This document shows, piece after piece, positions 29,236-38,026 of a stretch of 64,000 nucleotides of DNA (position 1 is its first letter; each line of letters opens with the position of its first letter). Position numbers and translations under genes: made by a program. The DNA lies in NCBI RefSeq assembly GCF_001411495.1, contig NZ_CP012981.1:930001-994000 (forward strand), written 5' to 3'. The notes under the pieces were generated by a model. That model did not search any database. It was not told where the DNA came from and saw only the letters and a list, made by a program, of their open reading frames with translations. This stretch comes from Burkholderia cepacia ATCC 25416 (lineage in GTDB: Bacteria > Pseudomonadota > Gammaproteobacteria > Burkholderiales > Burkholderiaceae).

Positions 29236-29682
29236 CGGAACGCTGACACGCACGACAGCGGGCCGTCATGATGACGCCCGCTGATTCGATATGCGAAACA
29301 AGCTGCCGGTGCCGATCGTGTCGATTGCGTCGCTTCACCGGCAAGATCCATGCAAGCCGTGCAGCCGCACGGCTTTCCTGTTGCGTGCCTGCCGCGCCGT
29401 GCGAAGAGACAACGGTCGATGATGCACGTGTCAAAAAAACGTGGCGAAAAACCGAGCACAACCGCGCGCGACATGGCGGCCAGCCCTATAAGTGCAAATC
29501 CCGATGATTGCACTGCACCAACGGCGAGACAATGTGGCGCAGTGTGCATACGCGTCGGCGCGGGAGACCACCCTCGAGGCGTAACACGGCGCCCGGGGCA
29601 GCCTGCTCATCCGCTGACGTGTTTCGCGGCCGCTTCGCGCGAATCTTCCCGGTGCTTCGCCTGACTTCGTATGGAAGGGAAC
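29236..29682. other. Intergenic region after GMC gene
   Basis: 447 bases. A long hairpin CAGCGGGC (29256-29263) / GCCCGCTG (29276-29283), with an inner GTCAT-G-ATGAC, directly follows the GMC stop but lacks a T run. The rest must hold the promoter of the first HAAT transporter. No small gene could be supported. Confidence 0.45.
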
Positions 29683-30462
29683 ATGATTCTCGGCGACACG
29701 ATTCTGGAAACACGCGGACTGACCAAGGAATTCAGGGGTTTCACGGCCGTCAACGGCGTGAACCTGCGTGTGCGTCGCGGTGCGATCCATGCGTTGATCG
29801 GACCGAACGGCGCAGGCAAGACGACCTGCTTCAACCTTCTCACCAAATTCCTGACGCCGACGGCCGGCCAGATCGTCTTCAACGGGATCGACATCACCGA
29901 CGAGCGGCCCGCGCAGGTCGCGCGGCGCGGCATCATCCGTTCGTTCCAGATCTCGGCCGTCTTTCCGCACCTGACCGCACTGCAGAACGTGCGCATCGGC
30001 CTGCAGCGCGCGCTCGGCACCGAATTCCATTTCTGGCGCAGCGAACGCACGCTCAAGCGGCTCGACGATCGTGCGATGGATCTGCTCACGCAGGTCGGCC
30101 TCACCGATTTCGCGCAGGTGCCGACCGTCGAACTCGCATACGGCCGCAAGCGCGCGCTGGAGATCGCGACCACGCTCGCGATGGAGCCCGAGCTGATGCT
30201 GCTCGACGAGCCCACGCAAGGGATGGGCCACGAGGACGTCGATCGCGTGACCGCGCTGATCAAGAAGGTCGCGAGCGGCCGCACCATCCTGATGGTCGAG
30301 CACAACATGAACGTGATCGCGGGCATCTCCGACACGATCACCGTCCTGCAACGCGGCGAGGTGCTGGCCGAAGGCTCGTATGCGGAAGTGTCGAAGAATC
30401 CGCTCGTCATCGAGGCCTACATGGGCAGCGCCGACGCGGCGCTCGCGGGGGCGCACGCATGA
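29683..30462 (+). CDS. HAAT-type ABC importer ATPase 1 (LivG-like)
   Basis: 259 residues (263 from an ATG at 29671). Walker A GPNGAGKTTCFNLLTKF, signature-like ELAYGRKRALEIA, Walker B LMLLDEPTQGM and the H-loop VEHNMNV are all present. It is the first of five genes (ATPase, ATPase, binding protein, two permeases) of a branched-chain amino acid/amide-type importer. It partners the next ATPase on the cytoplasmic side. The start at 29683 has GGAAGGG just upstream. Confidence 0.9.
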   Translation: MILGDTILETRGLTKEFRGFTAVNGVNLRVRRGAIHALIGPNGAGKTTCFNLLTKFLTPTAGQIVFNGIDITDERPAQVARRGIIRSFQISAVFPHLTALQNVRIGLQRALGTEFHFWRSERTLKRLDDRAMDLLTQVGLTDFAQVPTVELAYGRKRALEIATTLAMEPELMLLDEPTQGMGHEDVDRVTALIKKVASGRTILMVEHNMNVIAGISDTITVLQRGEVLAEGSYAEVSKNPLVIEAYMGSADAALAGAHA

Positions 30463-31214
30463 AGCACAGCGAACGGGAGGAACGCGAATTGAGCGGCGTC
30501 GAAAGCGGTACGCCCGCGCTGGAGATCACGGGCCTGGAGGCCTGGTACGGGGAATCCCACATATTGCACGGTGTCGACCTGACGGTGCATCGCGGCGAGG
30601 TCGTCACGCTGCTCGGCCGCAACGGCGCGGGCCGCACGACGACGCTGCGCGCGATCATGGGCCTCACGGGTCGCCGCAGCGGGTCGATCAAGGTCGCGGG
30701 CAACGAGACGATCGGCCTCGCGACACACCGCATCGCGCATTTCGGTGTCGGCTACTGCCCGGAGGAGCGCGGGATCTTCTCGAGCCTCTCGTGCGAGGAG
30801 AACCTGATGCTGCCGCCGCCGATCGGGCCGCGCGATCACGCGATGTCGATCGACGAGATCTACACGATGTTCCCGAACCTCGCGTCGCGCCGGCAGAGCC
30901 AGGGCACGCGGCTGTCCGGCGGCGAGCAGCAGATGCTCGCGGTCGCGCGGATCCTGCGCACCGGCGCGAACCTGCTGCTGCTCGACGAGATCTCCGAAGG
31001 CCTCGCGCCGGTAATCGTGCAGTCGCTGGCGCGGATGATCGTCGCGCTGAAGGCGCGCGGCTACACGATCGTGATGGTCGAACAGAATTTCCGCTTCGCG
31101 GCGCCGCTCGCCGACCGGTTCTACGTGATGGAGCACGGCAGCATCGTCGAACATTTCCAGGCGGCCGAACTGGAAAGCAAGATGCCGACCCTGCACGACC
31201 TGCTCGGGGTGTGA
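30459..31214 (+). CDS. HAAT-type ABC importer ATPase 2 (LivF-like) with Arg in Walker A
   Basis: 251 residues. The start ATG overlaps the stop of the preceding ATPase (ATGA). LivF-like motifs: signature RLSGGEQQMLAVARIL, Walker B LLLLDEISEGLAP and the H-loop VEQNFRF. The Walker A is GRNGAGRTTTL: the conserved Lys is Arg59 (codon CGC at 30633-30635). The other ATPases of the two neighbouring importers keep Lys. Arg at this place usually lowers ATP hydrolysis, so the importer may be asymmetric, with LivG doing the work (inference). All other motifs look intact, so it is not a pseudogene. Confidence 0.9.
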   Translation: MKHSEREERELSGVESGTPALEITGLEAWYGESHILHGVDLTVHRGEVVTLLGRNGAGRTTTLRAIMGLTGRRSGSIKVAGNETIGLATHRIAHFGVGYCPEERGIFSSLSCEENLMLPPPIGPRDHAMSIDEIYTMFPNLASRRQSQGTRLSGGEQQMLAVARILRTGANLLLLDEISEGLAPVIVQSLARMIVALKARGYTIVMVEQNFRFAAPLADRFYVMEHGSIVEHFQAAELESKMPTLHDLLGV

Positions 31215-31290
31215 CGCCGCCCCGTCTCTTTCGCCGCTAGCCGTGGCGGCTTCGAACAACCACAACGCATCAGAACAACAGGAGACGTCA

Positions 31291-32490
31291 ATGAAAATGA
31301 AGACCCTCGCACACGCCTGTCTCGCGCTCGCGGCGGCCGCGTTCACCACCGGCGCCGCGCAGGCCGCGGATACCGTGAAGATCGGCTTCATCACCGACAT
31401 GTCGGGGCTTTACGCGGACATCGACGGGCAGGGCGGCCTCGAGGCGATCCGCATGGCGGTCGCCGATTTCGGCGGCAAGGTGCTCGGCAAGCCGATCGAG
31501 GTCGTCTATGCCGATCACCAGAACAAGGCCGACATCGCCGCGTCGAAGGCGCGCGAATGGATGGACCGCGGCGGGCTCGACCTGCTGGTCGGCGGCACGA
31601 ACTCCGCCACCGCGCTGTCGATGAACCAGGTCGCGGCCGAGAAGAAGAAGGTCTACATCAACATCGGCGCGGGCGCCGACACGCTGACGAACGAGCAGTG
31701 CACGCCGTACACGGTCCACTACGCATACGACACGATGGCGCTCGCGAAGGGCACCGGTTCGGCGGTGGTGAAGCAGGGCGGCAAGAGCTGGTTCTTCCTG
31801 ACTGCCGACTACGCGTTCGGCAAGGCGCTCGAGAAGAACACGTCGGATGTCGTGAAGGCGAACGGCGGGCAGGTGCTCGGCGCGGTGCGTCACCCGCTGT
31901 CCGCGTCGGATTTCTCGTCGTTCCTGCTGCAGGCGCAGGCGTCGAAGGCGCAGATCCTCGGCCTCGCGAACGCGGGCGGCGACACGATCAATTCGATCAA
32001 GGCCGCGAAGGAGTTCGGCATCACGAAGACGATGAAGCTCGCCGCGCTGCTGATGTTCATCGACGACGTGCACAGCCTCGGCCTCGAGACGACGCAGGGC
32101 CTCGTGCTGACCGACAGCTGGTACTGGAACCGCGATGCGGCGTCGCGCCAGTGGGCGCAACGCTACTTCGGCAAGATGAAGAAGATGCCGTCGAGCCTGC
32201 AGGCGGCCGACTACTCGTCGGTGACGACCTACCTGAAGGCGGTCCAGGCTGCCGGAACGACCGATTCCGACAAGGTGATGGCCGAGCTGAAGAAGATCAA
32301 GATCAACGACTTCTACGCGAAGGGCTACATCCGCACGGACGGCAGCATGATCCACGACATGTACCTGATGGAAGTGAAGAAGCCTGCTGAATCGAAGGAG
32401 CCGTGGGATTACTACAAGGTGCTCGCGACGATTCCGGGCGAACAGGCGTTCGGGACCAAGCAGGAATCGCGCTGCGCGTTGTGGAAGTAA
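31291..32490 (+). CDS. HAAT importer periplasmic binding protein 1
   Basis: 399 residues from MKMKTLAHACLALAAAAFTT with a signal peptide ending GAAQAADTVKIG. The Peripla_BP_6 fold begins KIGFITDMSGLYADIDGQGG and includes GKPIEVVYADHQNKADIAA and VGGTNSATALSMNQVA. It delivers its ligand to the permease pair downstream. Ligand not deducible; such proteins bind branched-chain or other amino acids, amides or aromatic acids. GGAG is well placed before the ATG at 31291. Note Cys pairs (QCTPYT and SRCALWK). Confidence 0.9.
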   Translation: MKMKTLAHACLALAAAAFTTGAAQAADTVKIGFITDMSGLYADIDGQGGLEAIRMAVADFGGKVLGKPIEVVYADHQNKADIAASKAREWMDRGGLDLLVGGTNSATALSMNQVAAEKKKVYINIGAGADTLTNEQCTPYTVHYAYDTMALAKGTGSAVVKQGGKSWFFLTADYAFGKALEKNTSDVVKANGGQVLGAVRHPLSASDFSSFLLQAQASKAQILGLANAGGDTINSIKAAKEFGITKTMKLAALLMFIDDVHSLGLETTQGLVLTDSWYWNRDAASRQWAQRYFGKMKKMPSSLQAADYSSVTTYLKAVQAAGTTDSDKVMAELKKIKINDFYAKGYIRTDGSMIHDMYLMEVKKPAESKEPWDYYKVLATIPGEQAFGTKQESRCALWK

Positions 32491-32620
32491 GCGGGGCTTG
32501 GCGGCGCGCGAGTTGCGCGCCGCACGGTGGCGGCCGCAGCGATGTGCCCCGCTGCGCCGCCCGCGTGCGCATCCCTATAAGGTTGCGCGCGCAACGAAAC
32601 TCATACTGACGGCTAAGTCG

Positions 32621-33505
32621 ATGGAAATCTTTGGCATTCCGTTGCCGGCGATGCTGAGCCAGTTGCTGCTCGGGCTCGTCAACGGCTCGTTCTACGCGAT
32701 CCTGAGCCTCGGGCTCGCGGTGATCTTCGGGCTGCTCAACGTGATCAACTTCGCGCACGGCGCGCTGTTCATGCTGGGCGCGATGCTCGCGTGGATGGGC
32801 CTGTCGTACTTCGGGCTGCCGTACTGGGCGATGCTCGTGATCGCGCCGCTGGTCGTCGGTGCGTTCGGGATCCTGATCGAACGCTCGATGCTGCGCTGGC
32901 TGTACAAGCTCGATCACCTGTACGGGCTGCTGCTCACGTTCGGGCTCACGCTGGTCGTCGAAGGCGTGTTCCGGTCGATCTACGGCTCGTCCGGCCAGCC
33001 GTACGACGTGCCGTCGCAGCTGTCCGGCGCCACCAACCTCGGCTTCATGTTCCTGCCGAACTACCGTGCATGGGTGGTCGTCGCGTCGCTCGCGGTGTGT
33101 CTCGTGACCTGGTTCGTGATCGAGAAGACGCGCCTCGGCGCCTACCTGCGCGCGGGCACCGAGAACCCGAAGCTCGTCGAGGCATTCGGCGTGAACGTGC
33201 CGATGATGATCACGCTCACCTACGGCTTCGGCGTCGCGCTCGCGGCGTTCGCGGGCGTGCTGGCCGCGCCGGTGATCCAGGTGTCGCCGCTGATGGGCCA
33301 GCCGATGATCATCACCGTGTTCGCGGTGGTCGTGATCGGCGGGATGGGGTCGATCCTCGGCTCGATCGTCACGGGCCTGATGCTCGGCGTGATCGAGGGT
33401 TTCACGCGCGTGTTCTACCCCGAAGCGTCGGCTACCGTCGTGTTCGTGATCATGGCGATCGTGCTGCTGTTCCGCCCGGCGGGCCTCTTCGGCAAGGAAA
33501 AATGA
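32621..33505 (+). CDS. HAAT importer permease 1a (LivH-like)
   Basis: 294 residues, about eight membrane segments. LVNGSFYAILSLGLAVIFGLLNVINFAHG is the LivH N-terminal signature; GMGSILGSIVTGLMLGVIEGF is the C-terminal EAA-like loop. It forms the inner-membrane channel with the LivM-like protein encoded next. The start at 32621 begins the conserved region; the frame is open upstream without conservation. The stop overlaps the next start. Confidence 0.92.
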   Translation: MEIFGIPLPAMLSQLLLGLVNGSFYAILSLGLAVIFGLLNVINFAHGALFMLGAMLAWMGLSYFGLPYWAMLVIAPLVVGAFGILIERSMLRWLYKLDHLYGLLLTFGLTLVVEGVFRSIYGSSGQPYDVPSQLSGATNLGFMFLPNYRAWVVVASLAVCLVTWFVIEKTRLGAYLRAGTENPKLVEAFGVNVPMMITLTYGFGVALAAFAGVLAAPVIQVSPLMGQPMIITVFAVVVIGGMGSILGSIVTGLMLGVIEGFTRVFYPEASATVVFVIMAIVLLFRPAGLFGKEK

Positions 33506-34479
33506 TGCAGAGAAAAGTGCTCTACGGCGTGCTGCTTGCCGCACTGCTCGCCGCGCCGTTCATCGGCGCGTACCCGGTGTTCGTGATGAAGGTGCTCACG
33601 TTCGCGCTGTTCGCGGCCGCATTCAACCTGCTGATCGGCTATACGGGGCTGCTGTCGTTCGGCCATGCGATGTTCCTCGCGACCGCCGGCTATGCGACCG
33701 GTTATTCGATGCAGACGCTCGGCTTCACGCCGGAACTCGGGGTGCTCGTCGGCACCGTTGCCGCGACGCTGCTCGGGCTCGTCGTCGGGCTGTTCGCGAT
33801 CCGCCGGCAGGGCATCTACTTCGCGATGATCACGCTCGCGTTCGCGCAGATGGTCTATTTCATCTACCTGCAGGCGCCGTTCACGCACGGCGAAGACGGG
33901 TTGCAGGGCGTGCCGCGCGGCCACCTGTTCGGGCTGCTCGACCTGTCGAACGACGTCGCGCTGTACTACGTCGTGGTGGCGGTGGTCGTCGCCGCGTGCG
34001 CGTTCATCGTGCGGGTCGTGCATTCGCCGTTCGGCCAGGTGCTCGTCGCGATCAAGGAGAACGAGGCGCGCGCGATCTCGCTCGGCTACGACACCGACCG
34101 TTTCAAGCTGCTCGCGTTCATCCTGTCGGCGGGCATCGCGGGACTGGCCGGCTCGCTGAAGGTGCTCGTGCTCGGCTTCGAGACGCTGTCGGACGCGTAC
34201 TGGACGATGTCGGGCCTGGTCGTGCTGATGACGCTCGTCGGCGGGATGGGCACGCTGTTCGGGCCGCTGCTCGGCGCGGCGCTGATCGTCGCGCTCGAAG
34301 ACCGGCTCGGCGACATCGGCGAAGGGCTCGCATCGGCGACGGGCGTCGCGTGGTTCCATTCGCTCGGCGAATCGGCGACGATCGTCACGGGGCTGATCTT
34401 CATCGTGTGCGTGCTCGCCTTCCGGCGCGGCATCGTCGGCGAGATGGTCGCGCGGATCAAGCCGCTCAGGGCCTCCTGA
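33502..34479 (+). CDS. HAAT importer permease 1b (LivM-like)
   Basis: 325 residues. After a first helix (VLLAALLAAPFIGAYPVF) it shows NLLIGYTGLLSFGHAMFLATAGYATGY, the LivM signature. Further on are RVVHSPFGQVLVAIKENEARAISLGYD and GLAGSLKVLVLGF, with GGMGTLFGPLLGAALI near the end. The ATG overlaps the LivH-like stop (ATGA), implying translational coupling. Last gene of the first importer. Confidence 0.92.
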   Translation: MMQRKVLYGVLLAALLAAPFIGAYPVFVMKVLTFALFAAAFNLLIGYTGLLSFGHAMFLATAGYATGYSMQTLGFTPELGVLVGTVAATLLGLVVGLFAIRRQGIYFAMITLAFAQMVYFIYLQAPFTHGEDGLQGVPRGHLFGLLDLSNDVALYYVVVAVVVAACAFIVRVVHSPFGQVLVAIKENEARAISLGYDTDRFKLLAFILSAGIAGLAGSLKVLVLGFETLSDAYWTMSGLVVLMTLVGGMGTLFGPLLGAALIVALEDRLGDIGEGLASATGVAWFHSLGESATIVTGLIFIVCVLAFRRGIVGEMVARIKPLRAS

Positions 34480-35608
34480 GCGCATGCCGCGCACGTCGCC
34501 GCCGGTTGATGCGAAGCACCATCCGGCATGCTCGTGAAGCGCGTCGCAGCGCGCTCGGGGCGGCACCGCGCGGCTGGCTGCTGCCCCATTTTCGTGCGGC
34601 GATGCACCATAGGGGTAAATGCTAAGTTGCCGTGGTGCTTAAGCCTCTTTAAGATTCACCCTAGTTCTGATGCACCGCGAAACGAATTTGCAGGTGGAGA
34701 ACGAGGAGACAATCGAGGCACAAAGTGCCCGGACCCTAAAGCGCTGTTGGACGGAATCCAACAGCGCTTTTTCATTTGGTGCACGAATTTCCATCGATGG
34801 TGCAGGCGAACCGCGCTGCGTTCCGCGCGCCCGTGTTCTGCCTCGCGTCACTCGCGCGTCATCTCGTCCCCCCGATTTCATCCATTCCTGCCGGTCGATC
34901 GCCGCCGGCGCGCAGCCGTGCGCATGCCGTCCGGGCTTACCCGGTTGGCGTGCGCAAAAAGCGTCCGTTACACTCAGCTTTCGCCGACCGTGCGGTCGGG
35001 AAAACGGTCGGCAGTTCTCCTACAAGCAAAATGCAGAAGAGGGAGTGCGGTTGGATGAGAAGCGCGGGACGAAGGATCGGGGCGGGAGGGGCGGCTGGCG
35101 CCGCTCGTTCGGGGGCGGACATGCATCGGTATGCCCCGGCTTTCACGAGCCGCTCTGCGGCCGGCATGTGCGTTCCGATGCAATTTGCCGGCACGATGGT
35201 CTGTCCGGTCGTTGCGTTCGCATCCGATGCGTCGTTCGCATTCGCATGAACGGCCGTTTTTCCGATCCTGCATTGCCCGCGCATGGAGCCGTATCAGGCC
35301 CGGCCGGCCGACCTTCCGGCGATCGTTGCGCCCGCATCGATCGCGTTTCGCACAGCGCCGCTTTTCTCTGTTTCCTTCATCCTGACGACATTGCCGCCGC
35401 GCATCGTGGCGGTCGAACGACCGTTTCGGCACGCGCTGCGGCGCGTGCATGTGCGGTATCGCCGGGGATCGATGGCGGCGCCGGCGTTTCACGGGAAAAC
35501 GAGTGTAGGCGGGGCAAGGCGAGATAGTTAAATTATTAACTTGTTTGGAGACCGGGAGCCGCCCGAGCGACCCGTGGCTTTTTCGAGCAGCGTTTGGAGA
35601 CGACATAA
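34480..35608. other. 1.1-kb non-coding spacer between the two HAAT importers
   Basis: No open frame here has start, Shine-Dalgarno or family support on either strand. Contents seen: a strong intrinsic terminator at 34738-34772, a possible short transcript before it (about 34600-34770), and an AT-rich promoter-like stretch (35528-35545, TTAAATTATTAACTTG) upstream of the next binding-protein gene. A poor parS-like TTTCACGGGAAAA near 35490 is noted only as a coincidence. Confidence 0.5.
34738..34772 (+). terminator. Strong intrinsic terminator, possible 3' end of a small RNA
   Basis: Perfect 14-bp stem AAAGCGCTGTTGGA (34738-34751) / TCCAACAGCGCTTT (34757-34770) with loop CGGAA and T run. It is 260 bases after the last permease gene and does not directly follow a coding end, so it may end a long 3' UTR or a separate small RNA. 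Confidence 0.85.
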
Positions 35609-36766
35609 ATGAAGATGAATCGATGGATGGAAGTTCTGCTTGCCGCGGGCCTCGTGTGCGCGGCCGCCACGGCGTCGGCGCAGGTGAAGATCGGCGTGAC
35701 GCTGTCGGCCACCGGGCCGGCCGCGTCGCTCGGGATTCCGGAAAAGAACACGATCGCGCTGCTGCCGAAGGAAATCGCCGGCAAGAGCGTGCAGTACATC
35801 GTGCTCGACGACGCATCCGACACGAGCCGCGCGGTGCAGAACGTGCGCAAGCTGATCGACGAGGATCATGTCGACGCGATCATCGGTTCGTCCGTCACGC
35901 CGAACTCGCTCGCGATGCTCGATCCCGTGTCGCAGGGCAAGACGCCGACGATCTCGCTCGCGGCGAGCGCGCAGATCATCTCGCCGATGGATGCGAAGCG
36001 CGCCTGGATGTTCAAGGTGCCGCAGAACGACCAGCTGATGGCCGACGCGATCGCCGGCTACATGGCGAAGCACGGCGTGAAGACGGTCGGCTTCATCGGC
36101 TTCGCCGATGCGTACGGCGACAGCTGGTACAACACGTTCAACGCGGCGGCCGCGAAGAACGGCCTGAAGGTCGTGTCGAACGAACGCTTCAACCGTACCG
36201 ACGCGTCGGTGATGGGGCAGGTGCTGAAGCTGATGGGCTCGAATCCGGATGCGGTGTTGATCGCCGGCTCGGGCACGCCGGCGGCGCTGCCGGCGAAGAC
36301 GCTGAAGGAGCGCGGCTACAAGGGCAAGGTGTACCAGACGCACGGCGTCGCGAACAACGACTTCCTGCGTGTGTGCGGCAAGGACTGCGAAGGCGAGATC
36401 CTGCCGGCCGGCCCGGTGCTCGTGACCGACCAGCTGCCCGATTCGAATCCGGTGAAGAAGCCGGCGCTCGGGTACAAGGCCGCGTACGAGAAGGCCTACG
36501 GCGCGGGCTCGCTGGCGACGTTCGGCGGCCATGCGTGGGATGCGGGGCTGCTGCTGCAGCGTGCGATTCCGGAAGCACTGAAGAAGGGCCAGCCGGGCAC
36601 CGAGGCGTTCCGCGAAGCGCTGCGCGCGTCGCTCGAAAGCGTGAAGGACCTGCCCGTGTCGCACGGCGTGATCAACATGACGCCGACCGATCACAACGGC
36701 TTCGATACGCGTGCGCGCGTGATGGTGCAGATCGTCGACGGCAAGTGGAAGCTGCAGGCCGAGTAA
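35609..36766 (+). CDS. HAAT importer periplasmic binding protein 2
   Basis: 385 residues. The signal peptide MKMNRWMEVLLAAGLVCAAA ends before TASAQVKIG. The Peripla_BP_6 domain includes VKIGVTLSATGPAASLGIPE, DDASDTSRAVQNVRKLIDED, IIGSSVTPNSLAML and FGGHAWDAGLLLQ. It is paired with the second set of permeases and ATPases downstream. Ligand unknown. A 200-base gap separates it from the permease gene, as often seen where the binding protein is made in excess. Confidence 0.92.
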   Translation: MKMNRWMEVLLAAGLVCAAATASAQVKIGVTLSATGPAASLGIPEKNTIALLPKEIAGKSVQYIVLDDASDTSRAVQNVRKLIDEDHVDAIIGSSVTPNSLAMLDPVSQGKTPTISLAASAQIISPMDAKRAWMFKVPQNDQLMADAIAGYMAKHGVKTVGFIGFADAYGDSWYNTFNAAAAKNGLKVVSNERFNRTDASVMGQVLKLMGSNPDAVLIAGSGTPAALPAKTLKERGYKGKVYQTHGVANNDFLRVCGKDCEGEILPAGPVLVTDQLPDSNPVKKPALGYKAAYEKAYGAGSLATFGGHAWDAGLLLQRAIPEALKKGQPGTEAFREALRASLESVKDLPVSHGVINMTPTDHNGFDTRARVMVQIVDGKWKLQAE

Positions 36767-36966
36767 GCATCACGTGAAACCGGCGTGCGCGGCGCGAACG
36801 GCGCCGTGCGTGCCGTCGGCAGGGTGCGCGGCCCGACGGGTCGCGCCCATGCCGCCTGGAACCGCCGGGGCCCGTCGCCGGGTGCCTGCGCACCGGTCTT
36901 GCCGTCCGCGCGCCCCGGCCGTTTCCGTCTTTCGTTTCTCCGCAGCATTCTCGATACACGAAACGT

Positions 36967-38022
36967 ATGGATCTCTCGATTGCAGCGATCCTCGCGCAAG
37001 ACGGCATCACGACCGGCGCCATATATGCATTGCTGTCGCTGGCGCTCGTGCTGGTGTTTTCCGTCACGCGAGTGATCTTCATTCCCCAGGGCGAATTCGT
37101 CGCCTACGGTGCGCTGACGCTTGCCGCGTTGCAGGCGCAGAAATTTCCCGCCACCTGCTGGCTGTTGTTCGTGATGGGCATCGCGTGCTTCCTGCTCGAA
37201 GTCGGCGGCCTGATCCGGCATCGCGAACGTCGCCATCAGCTCGGCCGCACACTCGCGACACTCGGCAGCCGCTACGTCCTGCTGCCGCTCGCGGTGTTCG
37301 CGATCACGCGCAGCTTTGCCGCGCAGCCGCTGCCGATGCTCGCGCAGATCGCGCTGACACTCGCGATCGTCGTGCCGATGGGGCCGTTCGTCTACCGGCT
37401 CGTGTACCAGCCGATCGCCGAAGGCACGACGCTGCTGCTGCTGATCGTGTCGGTCGCCGTCCACTTCGCGATGGTCGGCCTCGGGCTCGTGATGTTCGGC
37501 GCGGAAGGTTCGCGCACCAACGGGTTTTCGGATGCGTCGCTCGCGATCGGCAGCATGACCGTGTCGGTGCAGAGCATCCTGGTCGTCGTGACGGCACTCG
37601 TGCTGATCGGTGCGCTCTACGTGTACTTCGGCCGCACGATCGCCGGCAAGGCGCTGCGCGCGACGTCGGTGAACCGGCTCGGCGCGCGGCTCGTCGGCAT
37701 CGGCACGACCGAGGCAGGGCGGCTCGCGTTCACGTTCGCGGCGGGGCTCGGCGTGCTGTCCGGGATCCTCGTCGGCCCGCTGACGACGATCTACTACGAC
37801 TCGGGCTTCCTGATCGGCCTGAAGGGTTTCGTCGGCGCGATCATCGGCGGGCTCGTCAGCTATCCGCTCGCGGCCGCCGGCTCGCTGCTCGTCGGCGTGC
37901 TCGAATCGTATTCGTCGTTCTGGGCGAGCGCGTACAAGGAGGTGATCGTGTTCACGCTGATCATTCCGGTGCTGCTGTGGCGGAGCTTCGCGACGCCGCA
38001 CGCGGAAGAGGAAGAGGAGTGA
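36967..38022 (+). CDS. HAAT importer permease 2a (LivH-like)
   Basis: 351 residues. N-terminal [38 protein letters not shown] is LivH-like but with an insertion (about residues 75-125, including [20 protein letters not shown]) that makes it about 50 residues longer than usual. The C-terminal half shows [30 protein letters not shown] and ends in EEEEE. Inner-membrane permease of the second importer. Confidence 0.88.
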   Translation: MDLSIAAILAQDGITTGAIYALLSLALVLVFSVTRVIFIPQGEFVAYGALTLAALQAQKFPATCWLLFVMGIACFLLEVGGLIRHRERRHQLGRTLATLGSRYVLLPLAVFAITRSFAAQPLPMLAQIALTLAIVVPMGPFVYRLVYQPIAEGTTLLLLIVSVAVHFAMVGLGLVMFGAEGSRTNGFSDASLAIGSMTVSVQSILVVVTALVLIGALYVYFGRTIAGKALRATSVNRLGARLVGIGTTEAGRLAFTFAAGLGVLSGILVGPLTTIYYDSGFLIGLKGFVGAIIGGLVSYPLAAAGSLLVGVLESYSSFWASAYKEVIVFTLIIPVLLWRSFATPHAEEEEE

Positions 38023-38026
38023 CACG

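Noticed and set aside
35486-35502. parS-like TTTCACGGGAAAA in the importer spacer
   Set aside because: The central CACGTG is broken (CACGGG), which should abolish ParB binding.
34670-35527. A 285-codon plus-strand frame in the importer spacer
   Set aside because: It runs straight through a perfect intrinsic terminator and has an Arg-rich, motif-free product.
36766-36781. parS-like ATCACGTGAAACC after the second binding-protein gene
   Set aside because: Only the right half matches; about 12 of 16 bases overall. Not enough beside three better sites.
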